Positions 46,486 through 58,704 of a stretch of DNA of 64,000 nt are shown piece after piece. The notes under the pieces are model-generated. The model was given only the letters and a program-made list of their open reading frames with translations, made no database searches and was not told the origin of the DNA. The stretch lies in assembly GCF_028372415.1 (NCBI RefSeq), contig NC_092872.1, forward strand, positions 88,580,110 to 88,644,109, given 5' to 3'. Position 1 is the stretch's first letter. Each line of letters starts with the position of its first letter. This DNA is from Notamacropus eugenii (Eukaryota; Chordata; Mammalia; Diprotodontia; Macropodidae). The position numbers and the translations under genes were made by a program.

Positions 46486-46560
46486 GGAGAAAGGGAGAGA
46501 GAGGGAGAAGAAAGAAAAGAAAAGAAAAGGGGCAAAAACTATTATAAGAAAGAAAGAAAG
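46373..46560. repeat. (GA)n microsatellite in a purine-rich tract
   Basis: Almost perfect AG dinucleotides at 46405-46480 within a wholly purine-rich 46373-46560, which ends in GAAA units. It abuts the 3' end of the 7SL pseudogene. R/E-rich or S/L-rich frames here are artefacts. Confidence 0.98.
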
Positions 46561-48004
46561 ATAAGAATTGTACTATTGATAAAATAATTCTTAAACCCAA
46601 ATACAGTGACATCATTTGATGAATGGAGACTAGAACTGTTGTGGCTAGTTGCACATCACAGAATATTTCATAACTTATTATTAATTGTCCCTATAAAAAA
46701 GGGACATACGTTCTTTACATCCAAATTATTGTTCCATTGTAGATATCCCAAACTTTGTTCTCTTCTCATTAGATCCTTTTTCCCTCCCAGGAAGAGGATT
46801 TTTTATGTGTTTTTTGGGGGGAGTAAATACCACATAAACTTACCCAAGAATAATAAACAAAGGCTGCTATTCCCTTTTTCACCCCTCATAATAGCATCTT
46901 TCTGTCTTCTGTCACAGTGCCTTCCTGAGCCAGGTGTGTCTGTCAGGAGAAATTACTCATCTTCAGGTTCAGTCTGTAGACTTTATTTTCCCCTTCCTAT
47001 TTCCTTAGAGAAAAGAAAAAAGTCTCAAGGGAGCTATCTTCATTACTTTTCTTATTTTTTAGGTTTTCAAATATCTTTTTGTAGCAGATAATCTAATTTG
47101 CATTAACACAGAATCACTTTACATGTTTTAGATTAGACATTAGTAGTAGTCTTATTTTTAGAAAATTGAAAAATGAAATAAAGTAGAATCATTCAGAAAC
47201 ATTCTTCATTAACCTGCTTCACTTTTAGCATAAGAATTTTTGTTTTAACACTTGGAAGTCACAATATTCAAATAAAACTGTGGCTACTATGGAAACACTA
47301 CATTGCTATGGTTTAACTTGAAAACCTGAAACTGGTTAGATTACTATTTAAAACACAAACATTTGTATTTGAAGAGACAATGATTCTTGAGAGGCAAATA
47401 ACTTAAATATACTTTTTGGATGATGCAAACAAAGTAAGGACAGTAATCCAAGAACCATGGTTGTCAAGAGCTCAGTTTGAATGAAACAGCTGAACTCTAT
47501 CCACTTAGGAGACATAGGCTATAGTATGACTTGGTACAAAGGCAGTATGGTGGACTTCAAGTATGGCACTAAATGACAAAAGTGAAGTGGGAGAGATGGC
47601 AGGTTACCTTTGTAAGGATAATGTAATACTGATAAATATGACTTATAGTCACAACTACCTCCCCACACCACTCCTCATTAATCTTCTCAGATCATTAGAT
47701 GCCTTTACCATACCACCAAAGTGTTTACAAGATGAACTGTACCCTTAGGATTTTGAAAACAACAACACACAGATGTGGTTGTGATGAAGGGAGAAACTGA
47801 ATAGCTCTTGACATAATCTTTGAGAAGGAAAAGGACACTGTCAAAGTGTACTGAGTATAGGCTCCTAGAGAAGAAAATCTATAGGGATGGATTCACTTGG
47901 GTGATTCATTAGGATGCTTGTTAAGTGAGAAGTTCATTAGTCCATGGCTGTATGCAGCCGTGGACTTCATTTTAAGTTATGGGCAGAGATTTTGTGTTTT
48001 CTTT
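46561..48004. other. No recognisable gene or repeat
   Basis: The 161-codon frame at 46606-47091 has an unstructured composition and no similarity that I can name. 47060-47480 is AT-rich without repeat landmarks. Confidence 0.4.
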
Positions 48005-49860
48005 TTTTCTTAAAGTTCCATAGCTACAATTCATACCACACCCAACTCTAAAATAAAAATCTGGCTCCATAAGAAGTATGCATTTTTTCTACTATCTGCA
48101 GAGGCAGAAAGATTTGGCTTATCTTCTTATGGACAGGAAATTCACACCATTTGTCAAGATATCAGGGTCTATCTTGGAGTGAAGGCATATCTTACTGATA
48201 AGTCCATCCACTATTAACCCTATTCGAAGGGAAAATTTGTCACACAATTTTATTGCGTTGCTGAAGTATGTCAGAGAGTCTCTGCATGCAACTACTATGC
48301 TCTTGATCTAGGATCCTTTATTTTCCAGTCCAACAGACAGAATGATGTGTCCCTGTGATTTCCTCTGTCTAGTTTCCAGTAGACTGTTTGTCTTACCTGG
48401 GATACCAAGAACTAAACATTTTTGTAATTTGGAATGGGATCTTTCCTTGTTCTCCCCAGTCACAGGCCTACTTATGCCTCTGGCAGAGCTATCCATGGTG
48501 CTGCCATCAGCAGTTGTATTTGTCATATTATTTTGATATCAATCTCATCCTCTACAGAGTTGAACATTACACTTTGCTACCTCCTTATCAGTCTTCTAGG
48601 AATTCTAATCTTTAGGTGAATGTCATGGTCACCATAGCTGTATCTATTAATCTGGGGGATGCCTTTTCCACTCATTCATATCTTTTGGTCAACTTGTATC
48701 CAGGACAGATTGTGACATTGATTATCTCATATAGTCCCTGAGCTCTGGCTGTCCCACCAAGCACAGCTTGAGCTACAGAAATAAAGAGGTCTGAATGGAT
48801 ACCTGTTCCATCCCATTTAAACCAAGAACTTTCCTGAATCTTGAATGTTATGAATTTTTTTCATACAGGCATTCTAAGAGTTTGGCAATTCTCTACTCTT
48901 ATAGTAATTGGGACCATGACCTTCTTTTGTTTGACTTATCCAGTTCCCCTACATACTACACAAGAACAGTTATTATGGATTCATGGCCTGCACACTGCCT
49001 ACTGGTAGAATATATCACAAAAGGATCTATATTTATGGTTTCCATTCTGGTGCCACTGCAGTAATGGTACTGCTCAACTTTGGTTAATTTCCTTTGCCAT
49101 CACATTGCTCACATGAGTAATTAATGTTCACAGTAAATTCCTTGTTAGCACCATTTGTAGCTTGAATGAATGTCAATTTCATGATGGACTCCTGCAGCTG
49201 AACAAGTACACTTTGGAAATCTCCAAATGAAGATCCTGAAAACTCTCAAAAGATCTTCCTAAATGCATTCCTCTACATCAACAGAAAGGTCACTTCACCA
49301 GTAGCTCTATCCAGAACTTCCTCTTTCAAATTCAAAGTCAGCTGAACAATAAGTATCATATTATTTTCACCTCATTTCATTACTTAACACCTCACAGATT
49401 TCTGCTAACTGTGAGAACTCTTCTTTAACCTTAAGATCATCCTTATTCATGTCAGGGTGGTCTTTCTTGGTAAACTTGTAATAGGTATTCTTTATCCCTT
49501 TCTGGTTGGAAGTTCAGAGTACTCCTAATATCTGGTAATGATCATCTTTGGCTAAGGAAGGGAAACTCATGTGAAATGGAGCAGTGTGATTAAAGGGTAA
49601 TTTTTATTCCTGAGAAGCTGAAGCTGAGTCTCAATGTCAGGAGTCTCCCTAGGATGCAGGTGTCAGCTATGGTACCCTTACAGGGTTCCTGAGCCCCCTT
49701 TCCCATGTCAGCTGGTAGCTTAGGGGTCACACATCCAGCAACAACCAGTATGAGGAGCACTTTCCTGCCATGTTGACTTGGGGAAATATCACTGCATTTC
49801 TGTTCCTCAACACCTGCTCTTTGCAAGAAGCTTAGAAGAATCCAGACAAAATAAGGAGAG
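48005..49860 (-). pseudogene. DNAJA3: DNAJA3 (Tid1, mitochondrial HSP40) processed pseudogene
   Basis: DNAJA3 is a J-domain co-chaperone of mitochondrial HSP70. In minus-strand frames: start ATG at 49771-49769 with KVLLILVVAGCVTPKLPA similar to the presequence; LAKDDHYQILGV and [21 protein letters not shown] (J domain with HPD kept, 49420-49550); NKEFTVNI-like, QYHYCSGTRMETINIDPFV (zinc domain) and C-terminal substrate-domain parts (IHSDLFIS, GGTARAQGLYE-like, INSYGYGDH-like); and TTADGSTMDSSARG, SKLQKC at the C-terminus (48390-48530). The order is collinear with the whole protein and without introns. Several frameshifts and stops occur, for example a TGA replacing the Arg codon after ILGVL. 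About 100 bases of 5'UTR-like sequence lie upstream. A T-rich run at 48001-48012 is the antisense poly-A remnant. Confidence 0.9.
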
Positions 49861-50039
49861 GAGCCATTTTAAAAGGATAATCAATGATTCATTTGAATTT
49901 TTAAAAAGATTTTTATTTGATTGTCATATTATATAGGATTATTTCCCTCCTTTCCTATAAAAGTATAAGCGAACATAATCCTCAGCATAAACTTTCTTAT
50001 AGGTATTCTTGCTTTCAGTCTCTTTCTCTTCCAATGTAT
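49861..50039. other. No recognisable feature
   Basis: Short AT-rich spacer between the DNAJA3 retrocopy and an L2. Confidence 0.4.
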
Positions 50040-50520
50040 TCTCCAAATAACCAATAAATTGATTTTCCTAAAACATAGATTTGATCATGTGCATCATCCC
50101 ATTGTCAATAAACTGTGATGGTTTATTATTACCCTAAGTTCGATTATAAACCCCTCTGTTTGGCATTTGAATCTCTCTACCATCTGATCCCTTCTTACCT
50201 TTCTAGCCTTCTTATTTATTCTTCTTCTTCTTCTCATTTTCTGTAATCCAGTCATACTATCCTATTTGTGGTTTCTCACATCCTTTTCTCTACATTGCAA
50301 CTTCATGACATTGCACTGGCTATTTCCTATACCTGGAATATACTTTTTCATCCCTTTTGCTCTTGGAATTCTTGGCTTCCTTCAAGATTCAGCTCAAACT
50401 TCATCTTCTGTGTGAAGCCTCCCTCACCTCTGTCTTATCATCCCCATGCTAGGGCACTCTGTTACCCAAATTACCTTGTATTCTTTTCACATATGGTGTG
50501 TAACATTCATTTAGCTAGGT
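50040..50520 (+). repeat. L2 LINE 3' end
   Basis: 'cctaaaacatagatttgatcatgtg', 'ctggaatatactttttcatcccttttgctcttggaattcttggcttccttcaagattcagctcaaacttcatcttctgtgtgaagcctccc'. Good L2 match to about 50520. Confidence 0.9.
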
Positions 50521-50580
50521 TCTATAACAAAGACTACCGAAACTGTCATGATATCTTTAAGAGTCAATTGGAGTGTTGTA

Positions 50581-50594
50581 GAGATGGTAGTTTT
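50581..50594. repeat. Target site duplication of the 50595-51225 L1, left
   Basis: gagatggtagtttt, identical to 51226-51239. Confidence 0.9.
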
Positions 50595-51225
50595 TTAAAA
50601 AAATTAATTAATTTATTTGTTTTCAGTTTTCAACAATCACGTCTTTAAGCTTTAAATTTTCTCCCCTTCCCTCCTTCCTCTCTCCCTGAGACAGCATGCA
50701 ATCTTATATGGATCCTACATGTGCATTCTTACTGAACAAAAAATTTTCACATTAGTAATGTTGCATAGAAAAATTAAAACGAATGAGAAAAACCAAACCA
50801 AACCAAAAGGTAACACAAGAGAAAATAGTCTGCTTCATTCTGTGTTCTGATTCCATAATTCTTTCTTTGGATGTGGATGTCACTCAAGAGGCCTTTGGGA
50901 ATGTTTTAGGTTCTTGCATTGTGAGAGGCTAGTCTATCAGAAGCAGTCCTCACACACTATGACTGTACTGTGCATAATAATCTCTTGACTTTGCTCACTT
51001 CACTCAGCATCAGTTCATATAAGTCTTTCCAGGTTTTTCTGAAGTTGGATTGGTCATCATTTCTTGTAGCACAGTAGTATTCCATTACATTCATATTCCA
51101 CAACTTATTCAATCATTCCCCAATTGATGGGCATTCCCATATCCAGTTCTTGGTCACAACAAAAAGAGCTGCTATAAATATTTTTGCACATGTGGTACCT
51201 CTTCCCATTCTTATACTCTCTTTGG
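50595..51225 (-). mobile_element. L1, 5'-truncated 3' end
   Basis: Antisense 3'UTR ('ttgttttcagttttcaacaatcacgtc', 'ctccctgagacagcatgcaatcttat', 'ttctttctttggatgtggatg') and C-terminal ORF2 ('cactcagcatcagttcatataagtctttccagg', 'ccccaattgatgggcattcc'). It is flanked by perfect 14-bp duplications, so the truncation at 51225 is original. Confidence 0.95.
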
Positions 51226-51239
51226 GAGATGGTAGTTTT
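51226..51239. repeat. Target site duplication of the 50595-51225 L1, right
   Basis: Identical to 50581-50594. Confidence 0.9.
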
Positions 51240-52439
51240 AAAATTATTTTAGAGAATGTTTGGAGGGAAGGCTTGAGAGAAGTTTGAAAAGAATGTTTTC
51301 CTGTCATAAATAGAAAGAAGCAAGAGAAGCTGGAGAGACAGAAAACAGAGAGTCTTTCATAATGGAAAGCTTTAAATCTTTATCTTTAATGTTTTTTGTT
51401 AATAAATTATATATTCAACATCTTTGCTACATATTTAATTTTAAGAGATTTAGGGAATGAATATAAAATATATAGCCAATAGTCTAGTAGATAAAACATG
51501 ATAATCTATGACCTTAGTATAATTTAAATTTTTAAATACAACAGACAGGCATTCATTGCTGTGTAAAGTTTGAGCTGTTTCAAAGTATATAGGCTTTAAA
51601 AATCACTTATAATGAAGATGGGAAATTAACAATTAACTAAATCAGGCATTAGCAGACTTTGGCTGGAAAATGCTAATAACAGTTTTACATCTTAATATAC
51701 AAGAAAATTTTATTTAAAAGATGAAAAATTATTTCTTAGAAATTTCTTAGAAACAGGCAGGAGGCAGATATGACTATCATATCATTATACTTTTATCTAT
51801 TAATTGCCCCTGATAGACTAAGAACCCATATCTCCAAAGTTCTTTCAGGTGAATTACAGAGAGAATGTTGAAAAATGAGAAGCGGTTAAAGAAAAGGACA
51901 TCAACACTGATTATCATAACTCGCAAGGATCTTTCACCTCTATTAATTTGTAATGAAGAAACCAAAAGTGACTAAGAATCACATGGGCTTGATCTCCTTC
52001 TCAAGCAAAGAATGAAATTATCCAAGGATAACACCAGCTTACAACATATACTCACTTGTAAATTTCTGTGGAAGATATTTGAAAATTATTAACCATATTG
52101 TCTTATATAACAGCGAGAAACAGGAAGAAAAATCAAGTTTGCTGCAACTTTTCTTAGCAACCCAATTAAGTCAGATCAGATCACCCTTCTCCCATTGGTT
52201 AGTTCCTCTATTTTGAAGGACTCAGATCAGCAATGTTTCAGTCCCTGGACTTTGCCATCATGCTGCAATGTGGTCCACCCCCACTGTTTTGTTAAGAGCT
52301 CTTTTTTATGTTTTATCTTTCCCTTAGTAGGGAAACACACTATTTTTCGCATCTGTTTACTTAAGAATGGAACTAGGAGAAAGGCAGCACATAAATGAAA
52401 AATAGAAAAGATCTGTCAGGATTTATGTTAAAAATTCTT
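51240..52439. other. No recognisable gene or repeat
   Basis: About 1.2 kb of AT-rich sequence. Open frames of up to 67 codons have no recognisable similarity. Confidence 0.4.
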
Positions 52440-53095
52440 TTCTCCATTAACGACAGTGGAACCACAACATTTACACTTACTTCACAGCTTTATAAATAGG
52501 CAAGAAATGCACAAAAGAAAATAAAGATGAGAAAGTCATCTGGACTACAACAAGTATATACTTATGGAGGTCTGACTGTGCTGGTGGTGATATAATTTTG
52601 AGAGCCCTGAAAAATTTATTCTTATGGTATATGACAATAAGGAGGATGCTGAACACTTCTTTGCTCAAGTAAAATCAAACCTGCACCTTAAAGACTGTTC
52701 TTCAACAAGTTATCTTTCATACACATATATACTGCAAGATTCTACAGAAAATGGAATGAGAAAAGTGATCTTGATGACCTTTTGATTATTAATGTCAAAA
52801 AGGAAGAAAAACAAGGAAAGGTACACTCATCAATGCTGTTTCCGCTGCTATTAAGTGTATCTATCACTGAACTGAAATTTAAAAAAGACATTCTTTGTAG
52901 CTTGTAGCATATTCTAGATGATCCAATTCACAAATGACATTGCATTTGTGAGGAAACTCCTGAATGACATACAAAATCACTTGGGAATTTCAATCTCACT
53001 ATCCATGTAGAAAAAAAAAAGAATGAAGAATGACTATTCTCCAGACTATGATAGGATCAATAACTACTAAGGATGGTCTATGTGATTACATATTT

Positions 53096-53166
<71 letters not shown>

Positions 53167-53640
53167 ATTAAAGATAGGCAGAATATTGCATGCACAGTTA
53201 ATTGGAGTAGGAAATTGTTTGAATTTGGAGAATTGTGTAGTGATTTAAATGACCTCAAACTTCTCCATAAAAGAAAGGTACAGCTTTTAAACATTTCCCA
53301 GTGATTCTGTATTCCTGAATGTTGTGGAATATTACAGTCTTTGAAGAATTAAAGTTGCAGATCATCCATAGAGCTATGGAGAGGTGGGTGGTAAGAATGA
53401 GGAGGCTATTGCACATTCATCAATAATGAATGATCTAGGACAAGTGATGAGAAGGACATCATTGAAGAGATTATGTGTAGTTTTAAAAGGAGGCTGACAG
53501 ATCATATGAGAGTAAAGGATACATGGTGGACAAGAAAGATACTATAGCGGTGTAAACACAATGTTAATACAGCTAGCAGAAAGTCCCCAACGTATTGTGT
53601 ATACTACCTGTGGAGGATTTATAGATTAAATCTTAAACAG
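52440..53640 (+). mobile_element. Degraded RTE-clade-like LINE fragment
   Basis: Scattered frame pieces in RTE order: 'MLFPLLLSVSITEL' (about 52833-52880) resembles the SPxLF…LE motif. 'IQFTNDIAFVRKLLNDIQNH' (about 52922-52982) resembles the LRFADDIVL…MLNDLQ region, with the catalytic FADD altered to FTND. 'IHRAMERWVVRMRRLLHI' (about 53363-53415) resembles the conserved AMERRMLG segment near the C-terminus. A (TC)n microsatellite lies inside. The 52440-52800 part is assigned only by position. Confidence 0.55.
53098..53163. repeat. (TC)n microsatellite
   Basis: About 33 perfect TC units. Confidence 0.99.
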
Positions 53641-53687
53641 GATAAGAAGACATGAGTACATTTAAATTTGTACCATTGGACTGAATA

Positions 53688-53772
53688 CACACACACACAT
53701 ATACACATATGCATGTATATACATACAGCTACATATATATATCATATATAGGTATATATGTGTATATATGAA
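53688..53772. repeat. (CA/TA)n low-complexity tract
   Basis: Alternating purine-pyrimidine sequence with CA, TA and ATATATC motifs. Confidence 0.9.
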
Positions 53773-54133
53773 TCAAATATCAATTAATCTAACAATCTTT
53801 AAGTAAAGATTTATGAATTATAAAAATTAAATTTGATATTTTTCCAATAAAAAACTGTCTAGTCTCCTTTTATTTCACACCTCCCCATTGAGAGATAATG
53901 AAAAGAGAAACATGTATGTATATATAATATTATTTAAAATCAAGTAAAACATATCCCTTACTAGCCATATCTCCCCCATCCACCCTGCCAAAATGTCTTC
54001 ATCTCCACTCTGAATCCATCCCCTTTTTACCTTGAAGTAAGGAGCTTGTTTTGTCAAATTCCTCTAGAATTGTGGTTGGTCATTGCATTGATCTCAGTTC
54101 TCAAGTCTCTACAATGTCCTTGTTGTATAAACA

Positions 54134-54489
54134 GGAGCAGCAAAGTGGCTCAGTAGATAAGAATTAAGGACCTGGAGTCAGGAAGATGAATTTTCCTGAG
54201 TTCAAACATGATCTCTGACAGAAGTAGTTGCTGCTGTTGTTCGTTCTTCATTCTGGAAAAGGATCATGACATAGGGGAGATGATGCCATGATGTGCAAGT
54301 GAATTGGATTTAAGTGAACTAACAGGGTAACCTTGGGCAATTCATTTAACCTCATTTGCCTCAATTCTTCATCTACAAAATGAGATAGAAAAGCAAATGG
54401 CAAACCACTCCAGAGTGTTTGCCAAGAAAGCTGCAAATGTGGTTACAAAGAGTAGGACACGATTGAAATAACCGAACAACAAAAATAAA
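54134..54489 (+). repeat. MAR1-type SINE inserted in the old L1
   Basis: 'aaagtggctcagtagataag', 'gacctggagtcaggaagatg', 'aaatgagatagaaaagcaaatggcaaaccactcc' and 'gtaggacacgattgaaataaccgaacaacaaaaataa' form a full MAR1. It is itself split by about 90 bases at 54229-54319. Confidence 0.85.
54229..54319 (-). repeat. SINE tail fragment inserted in the MAR1 SINE
   Basis: 'gttgttcgttcttcattctggaaaaggatcatgaca…gatgatgccatgatgtgcaagtgaattggatttaagtga' is the antisense of the tail seen at about 27045-27130. It interrupts the MAR1 body. Confidence 0.7.
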
Positions 54490-57400
54490 CTATCCTTCTA
54501 TCCTTTTGCTCATTTCACTCATTATTAGTGATACAAGTTTTCTAAGATGAGGAGGAAACTGTCCTCTTCATCATTTCTTACCCTGTAATATTATACTATC
54601 ACATTCATATATTATAATTGACTCAGCTATTCCCTTATTGATGGGAACACTCTCCACTCACGACTCTCATTTCCAATTCTTTGCTGTTGCAAAGAGGACT
54701 ATTATAAATATTTATGTATGCATAGGTCCTCTTCTTTCTATTTTCATTGAAGATACAGATCTAACAGTGGTATTGCTGGTCAAAGGGTAAGCACAGTTTC
54801 ATAGATTTTTTGACATAATTCCAAATTGCTTTCCAGAAAGACTGGAACAGCTTACAAACCTGCCAGTAGTGTATTATTAATATGCCCATTTCCCCACAAC
54901 CCCTCTAGCATTTTTCATTTTCCATTTTTCCAATCTTAGGGGTGCAAGGTGTCCATGAGAGTTATTTCTCTACTAATTAACAATTGAGACTATTTTTTAA
55001 ATATGTTCATTGACAATTTAGATTTTTCCCTCTGAAAAGTGCGTATTCATATCATTTGACCATTTATCAATTGGAGAATGTCTTCTTAATTTTATAAATT
55101 TGAGTAATGTCCTCATAAATCTTAACTTTATCAGAGAAACACTGCAATGATTTTTTTCCTCTATCTCTTTCTCTTCTAATTTTGCTGCATTGGTTTCATT
55201 TTTACATAAACATAAGTTTTATGTAATCAAAAGTGTCCACTTTAACTTCTGTCCTTTCTCTTATTTGACTATAAACTTTTCACCTTCCATAGATGTGATG
55301 AGTAATTTCTTCCTTTCTCCTCTAGTTTGTTTATTATGTTAACCTTTATGTCTAAATCATGCAAACATTTGGAGTTTATCATGGTCCAATAATGTGGGAT
55401 TATTCACTTAGCTTCTGACTGGTTGCTTTCCAGTTTTCCCAATTCTTTTGTCAATAATAAGTTTCTACCCCAACAGGTGAGATCTTTGGGCTTATCAAAA
55501 CTAGGCTAATATGCTTGTTTTCTTCTTTATGTTGTATACTTATTCTGTTTCACAGACTTCTTTATTTTGTAGCCAATACCAAATTGTTTTTGTGACTACA
55601 GCTTAGAAATACATTCGGACATCTGCTACTGTTAGATCTCTTACTTTTCCACTTTTTTCATTATTTTATTTGAGATTTATGCAGATTAATTTTGTGACTT
55701 TTTCTAGTTCTATAAAGTAATCCATTGATAGTTTGATTGTAGGACACTGAGTAAATCAATTAATTTAGAGAGTAGTACCATTTTTATTATATTGGTAACC
55801 TATCTATAAGCAATTAGTATTTCTCCAACTGTTTCCATGTTTTGTTTGAGCAAAGAGTGACTTATGTTGTTTTCGTATAGGAAAACTTGCCAAGGCAAGT
55901 AGACTTCCAATTATTTTAAAGTTACTGTTATTTTACATGTAAGTGCTCTTTTTAGCTCTGTCTGATGGATTTTGTTAGTAACATATAAAAATATTGATGA
56001 ATTATATGGGTTTATTTTATATCTTGGAACTTTCCTGAAGTTGAGAATTATTTCAATTAATTTTTAATTGACTCTGAAGTTCTCTAAGTAAAGCATCACA
56101 TCATCAGTAAAAAAAGACATTTTTTCCCTCTTTGCCTATGCATTTGCCTATTCTTGCTCTTTCATTTTCTTTTTCTTGTGTTATTCCTTACACCTACCAT
56201 AGTAATGATGATAATGGGCACCCCTACTCCCCTCCTACTGCAGATGTTAGTGTAAAGTCCTCTGTGTTATCACTCTTAATGATATGACTCTTGGTTGTTT
56301 TAGATAGATCCAATGTAACATATTGAGGAAAGATTTGTTTATCCTACGATTTCTAGTGTTTTGTTGTGTATAGGACTGGAAAATACGTCTTGTTAAAAAG
56401 TTATTTTTCTGTATCTGTGACTCTAGTAATGTGATTTTTGTTGCTCTTATTTTAAATAGAGTTAATTATGTTTATAATTTTCCTGTTATTAAATCATGCC
56501 TGAATCCCTGATATAAATTGCACCTTGTCATAGCATAGAATCTTTGTGATATGTAACTGTAGCCTATTTACTAATATTTTATTTTAAATGTTTTGCTTTG
56601 ATATTCACTAAGGGTGTTAGTTTAAATTTTTCTTTCCATGTTTATAATCTCCTTAATTTAAGTATCAGTATTGTATTTGTATCATACAAGGAATTTGTTA
56701 GAGCTTCTTTTTCTATTCTAAAAATTCTTTTATATAATATTGGAATTCACTGTTCTTTAAATGTTTGGTAGATTTTGCTTGTAAATCCACCTGGTACTTT
56801 TTTTTAATGGAGCTTATTTATGTTTTGTTTAATGTTTGTTTTTCAGATTGGATTCTTAAACTCTTCTAGTTCTAGTTTTGTTCATCTGAAAATTTTATAT
56901 TTTTATGATCATTTGCCATTTCCTCTCGATCTCCACTTTTATTGTCATATTATTGGGTAAAATAGTTTCTAAAATTTAGTTTACTTATTTTTCATTAATT
57001 GTGAATTTACTACTTTACTATTTTTGTTGTAATTTTTCTTACAAGTTGGCAAATGTTATCCTATTTAAATTTTTTTTAGCAACTTCAGGTTTCATTTATT
57101 AATTAAATGTTTTTTCTTCTTGGCCTTCTGTTTGGTTGGTCTCTCCTTTGATTTTCAGATTTCCTATTTTGGTGTTTTATTTTTATTTACTTTTTAAAGT
57201 TATTTTTGTTATTAATGTTGTTACATTTCCAATTTGTTGATATGTTCTTTTTTTCTTTTCTGACAAAAGTGTTTAGAGATAACACCTTTCTCCTAATGAT
57301 TACTTTAGCAACATCCCCAGAATTTTAGTACATTGTCTTATTGTCATCATCTTTAATAATTTTATTATTTATTTCTATGTTTTCTATTTTCCTAGTATCT

Positions 57401-57544
57401 CCTTTGCTACTTGTTTCCATTTTCTAGGGACATTTAATTATTTAGTCTCCAATAATTTTAAGTAATGTTTTTAGAATTCCTTTATTAATATAGTTTTATT
57501 GCATTACAGTCCATAAAAATATGCATTTAATACTCTTACCAGAC

Positions 57545-58368
57545 ACTCAGATTTGTAACCTTCATGACATCCTCAGACTCTCTTGCCCCATATGTCCAAT
57601 CTGTTGCCAAAGCCTGTCATTTATTATTTCACACCTCTAAATCTGTCCCTTTCTTTCCCCTTTATAGAGTCACCATCCAAGTTTAGGCCCTATTTACCTC
57701 TCACCTGAACTACTGCAATAGCATCCTATCCAACTCCCTACCTCAAATCTTTCCCTAATCCAATCTACCCTACAAATATACAACTACCAAAGTGACTTCC
57801 TTAAATCTCAGGTATGTCCATGTCACTGCCCTATTCACTAAACTTCAGGGGTTGACTATTGCCTCTAGGATCAACTACAAACTTGCTTGTCATTCAAAAG
57901 CTTTCACAAGTTGTCCTCAATTTGCCTTTTCAGCCTCATTACACATATTCCTGTATCCCTTTCAAGCACTCTAAGGTTCAGTCAAATTGACCTTCTTCTT
58001 TATATGTGATACTCCATCTCTCAGTAACAGTGATTGTTCCCCTTGACTGTGATTATGCCCTTCTCCTACCCTCTACCTTTTACAATCATTTTTATACTTC
58101 AAGATTCAGATTAAGAGTTATATTCTACATGAATTCTTTCCTGATTTCACCTCTGCTAGTGAGTGCTTTGTCCCATAAAATTTCTTATATCCATTTTGTA
58201 TATATTCATATTTACTTTTCTATCATCTATTATCTATATAGTATGTACTTTATATATATGAGTGATCTTGCTAAACAAATTGTTAAGAAAAATCTATATA
58301 GTTAATACTATGTAGATAGATATATAGAAGCAGATAGGTAGGTAGATAGATAAGATATATAGATAGAT

Positions 58369-58430
<62 letters not shown>

Positions 58431-58480
58431 CAGATAGACAGATGGGTATATAGAGAGAGGCAGATAGGGGAGTGGAGAGA

Positions 58481-58550
<70 letters not shown>

Positions 58551-58690
58551 GTTTGTCTCCACTGATAGAATGAAATTTCATCCACTGAAGGCAGGTATGG
58601 TTTCATTTTTGTCTTTGTAGCCCCAGTGTTTGGGATAGTGTGTGGTACATACTAGGTGCTTAATAAATGCTTACTGATTTATGGATTTTT
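57545..58690 (+). mobile_element. L2 LINE 3' kilobase with internal microsatellite
   Basis: 'accttcatgacatcctcagactctcttgccccatatgtccaatctgttgcc' (ORF2) through 'cctgaactactgcaatagcatcctatccaactccc' to about 58300. The terminus 'gaaggcaggtatggtttcatttttgtctttgtagccccagtg…taataaatgcttactg' lies at 58585-58685. The gap between is filled by a TAGA/GA microsatellite. Confidence 0.85.
58310..58550. repeat. (TAGA)n and (GA)n compound microsatellite
   Basis: TAGA units at about 58355-58445, flanked by imperfect GATA/CAGA units, then GA dinucleotides at about 58485-58550. It lies inside an L2 3'UTR. Confidence 0.98.
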
Positions 58691-58704
58691 AAAAAAATGT
58701 AAGG

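Larger units (their letters stand above)
53870..57525 (-). mobile_element. Old L1, long degraded copy with nested SINEs
   Basis: Antisense L1 from 3'UTR ('gaattgtggttggtcattgcattgatctcagttctcaagtc') through ORF2 C-terminus ('gaaagactggaacagcttac', 'catttatcaattggagaatg'), the RT region (55500-56900, e.g. 'ggaatttgttagagcttctttttct' and 'ttgtaaatccacctggtac') to the endonuclease–RT linker (57240-57500). It shows many substitutions and small indels and no frame over about 60 codons. The MAR1 SINE at 54134-54489 interrupts it. Confidence 0.85.

Noticed and set aside
46606-47091. 161-codon open frame as a gene
   Set aside because: The composition looks random, and no domain, promoter or similarity could be recognised.
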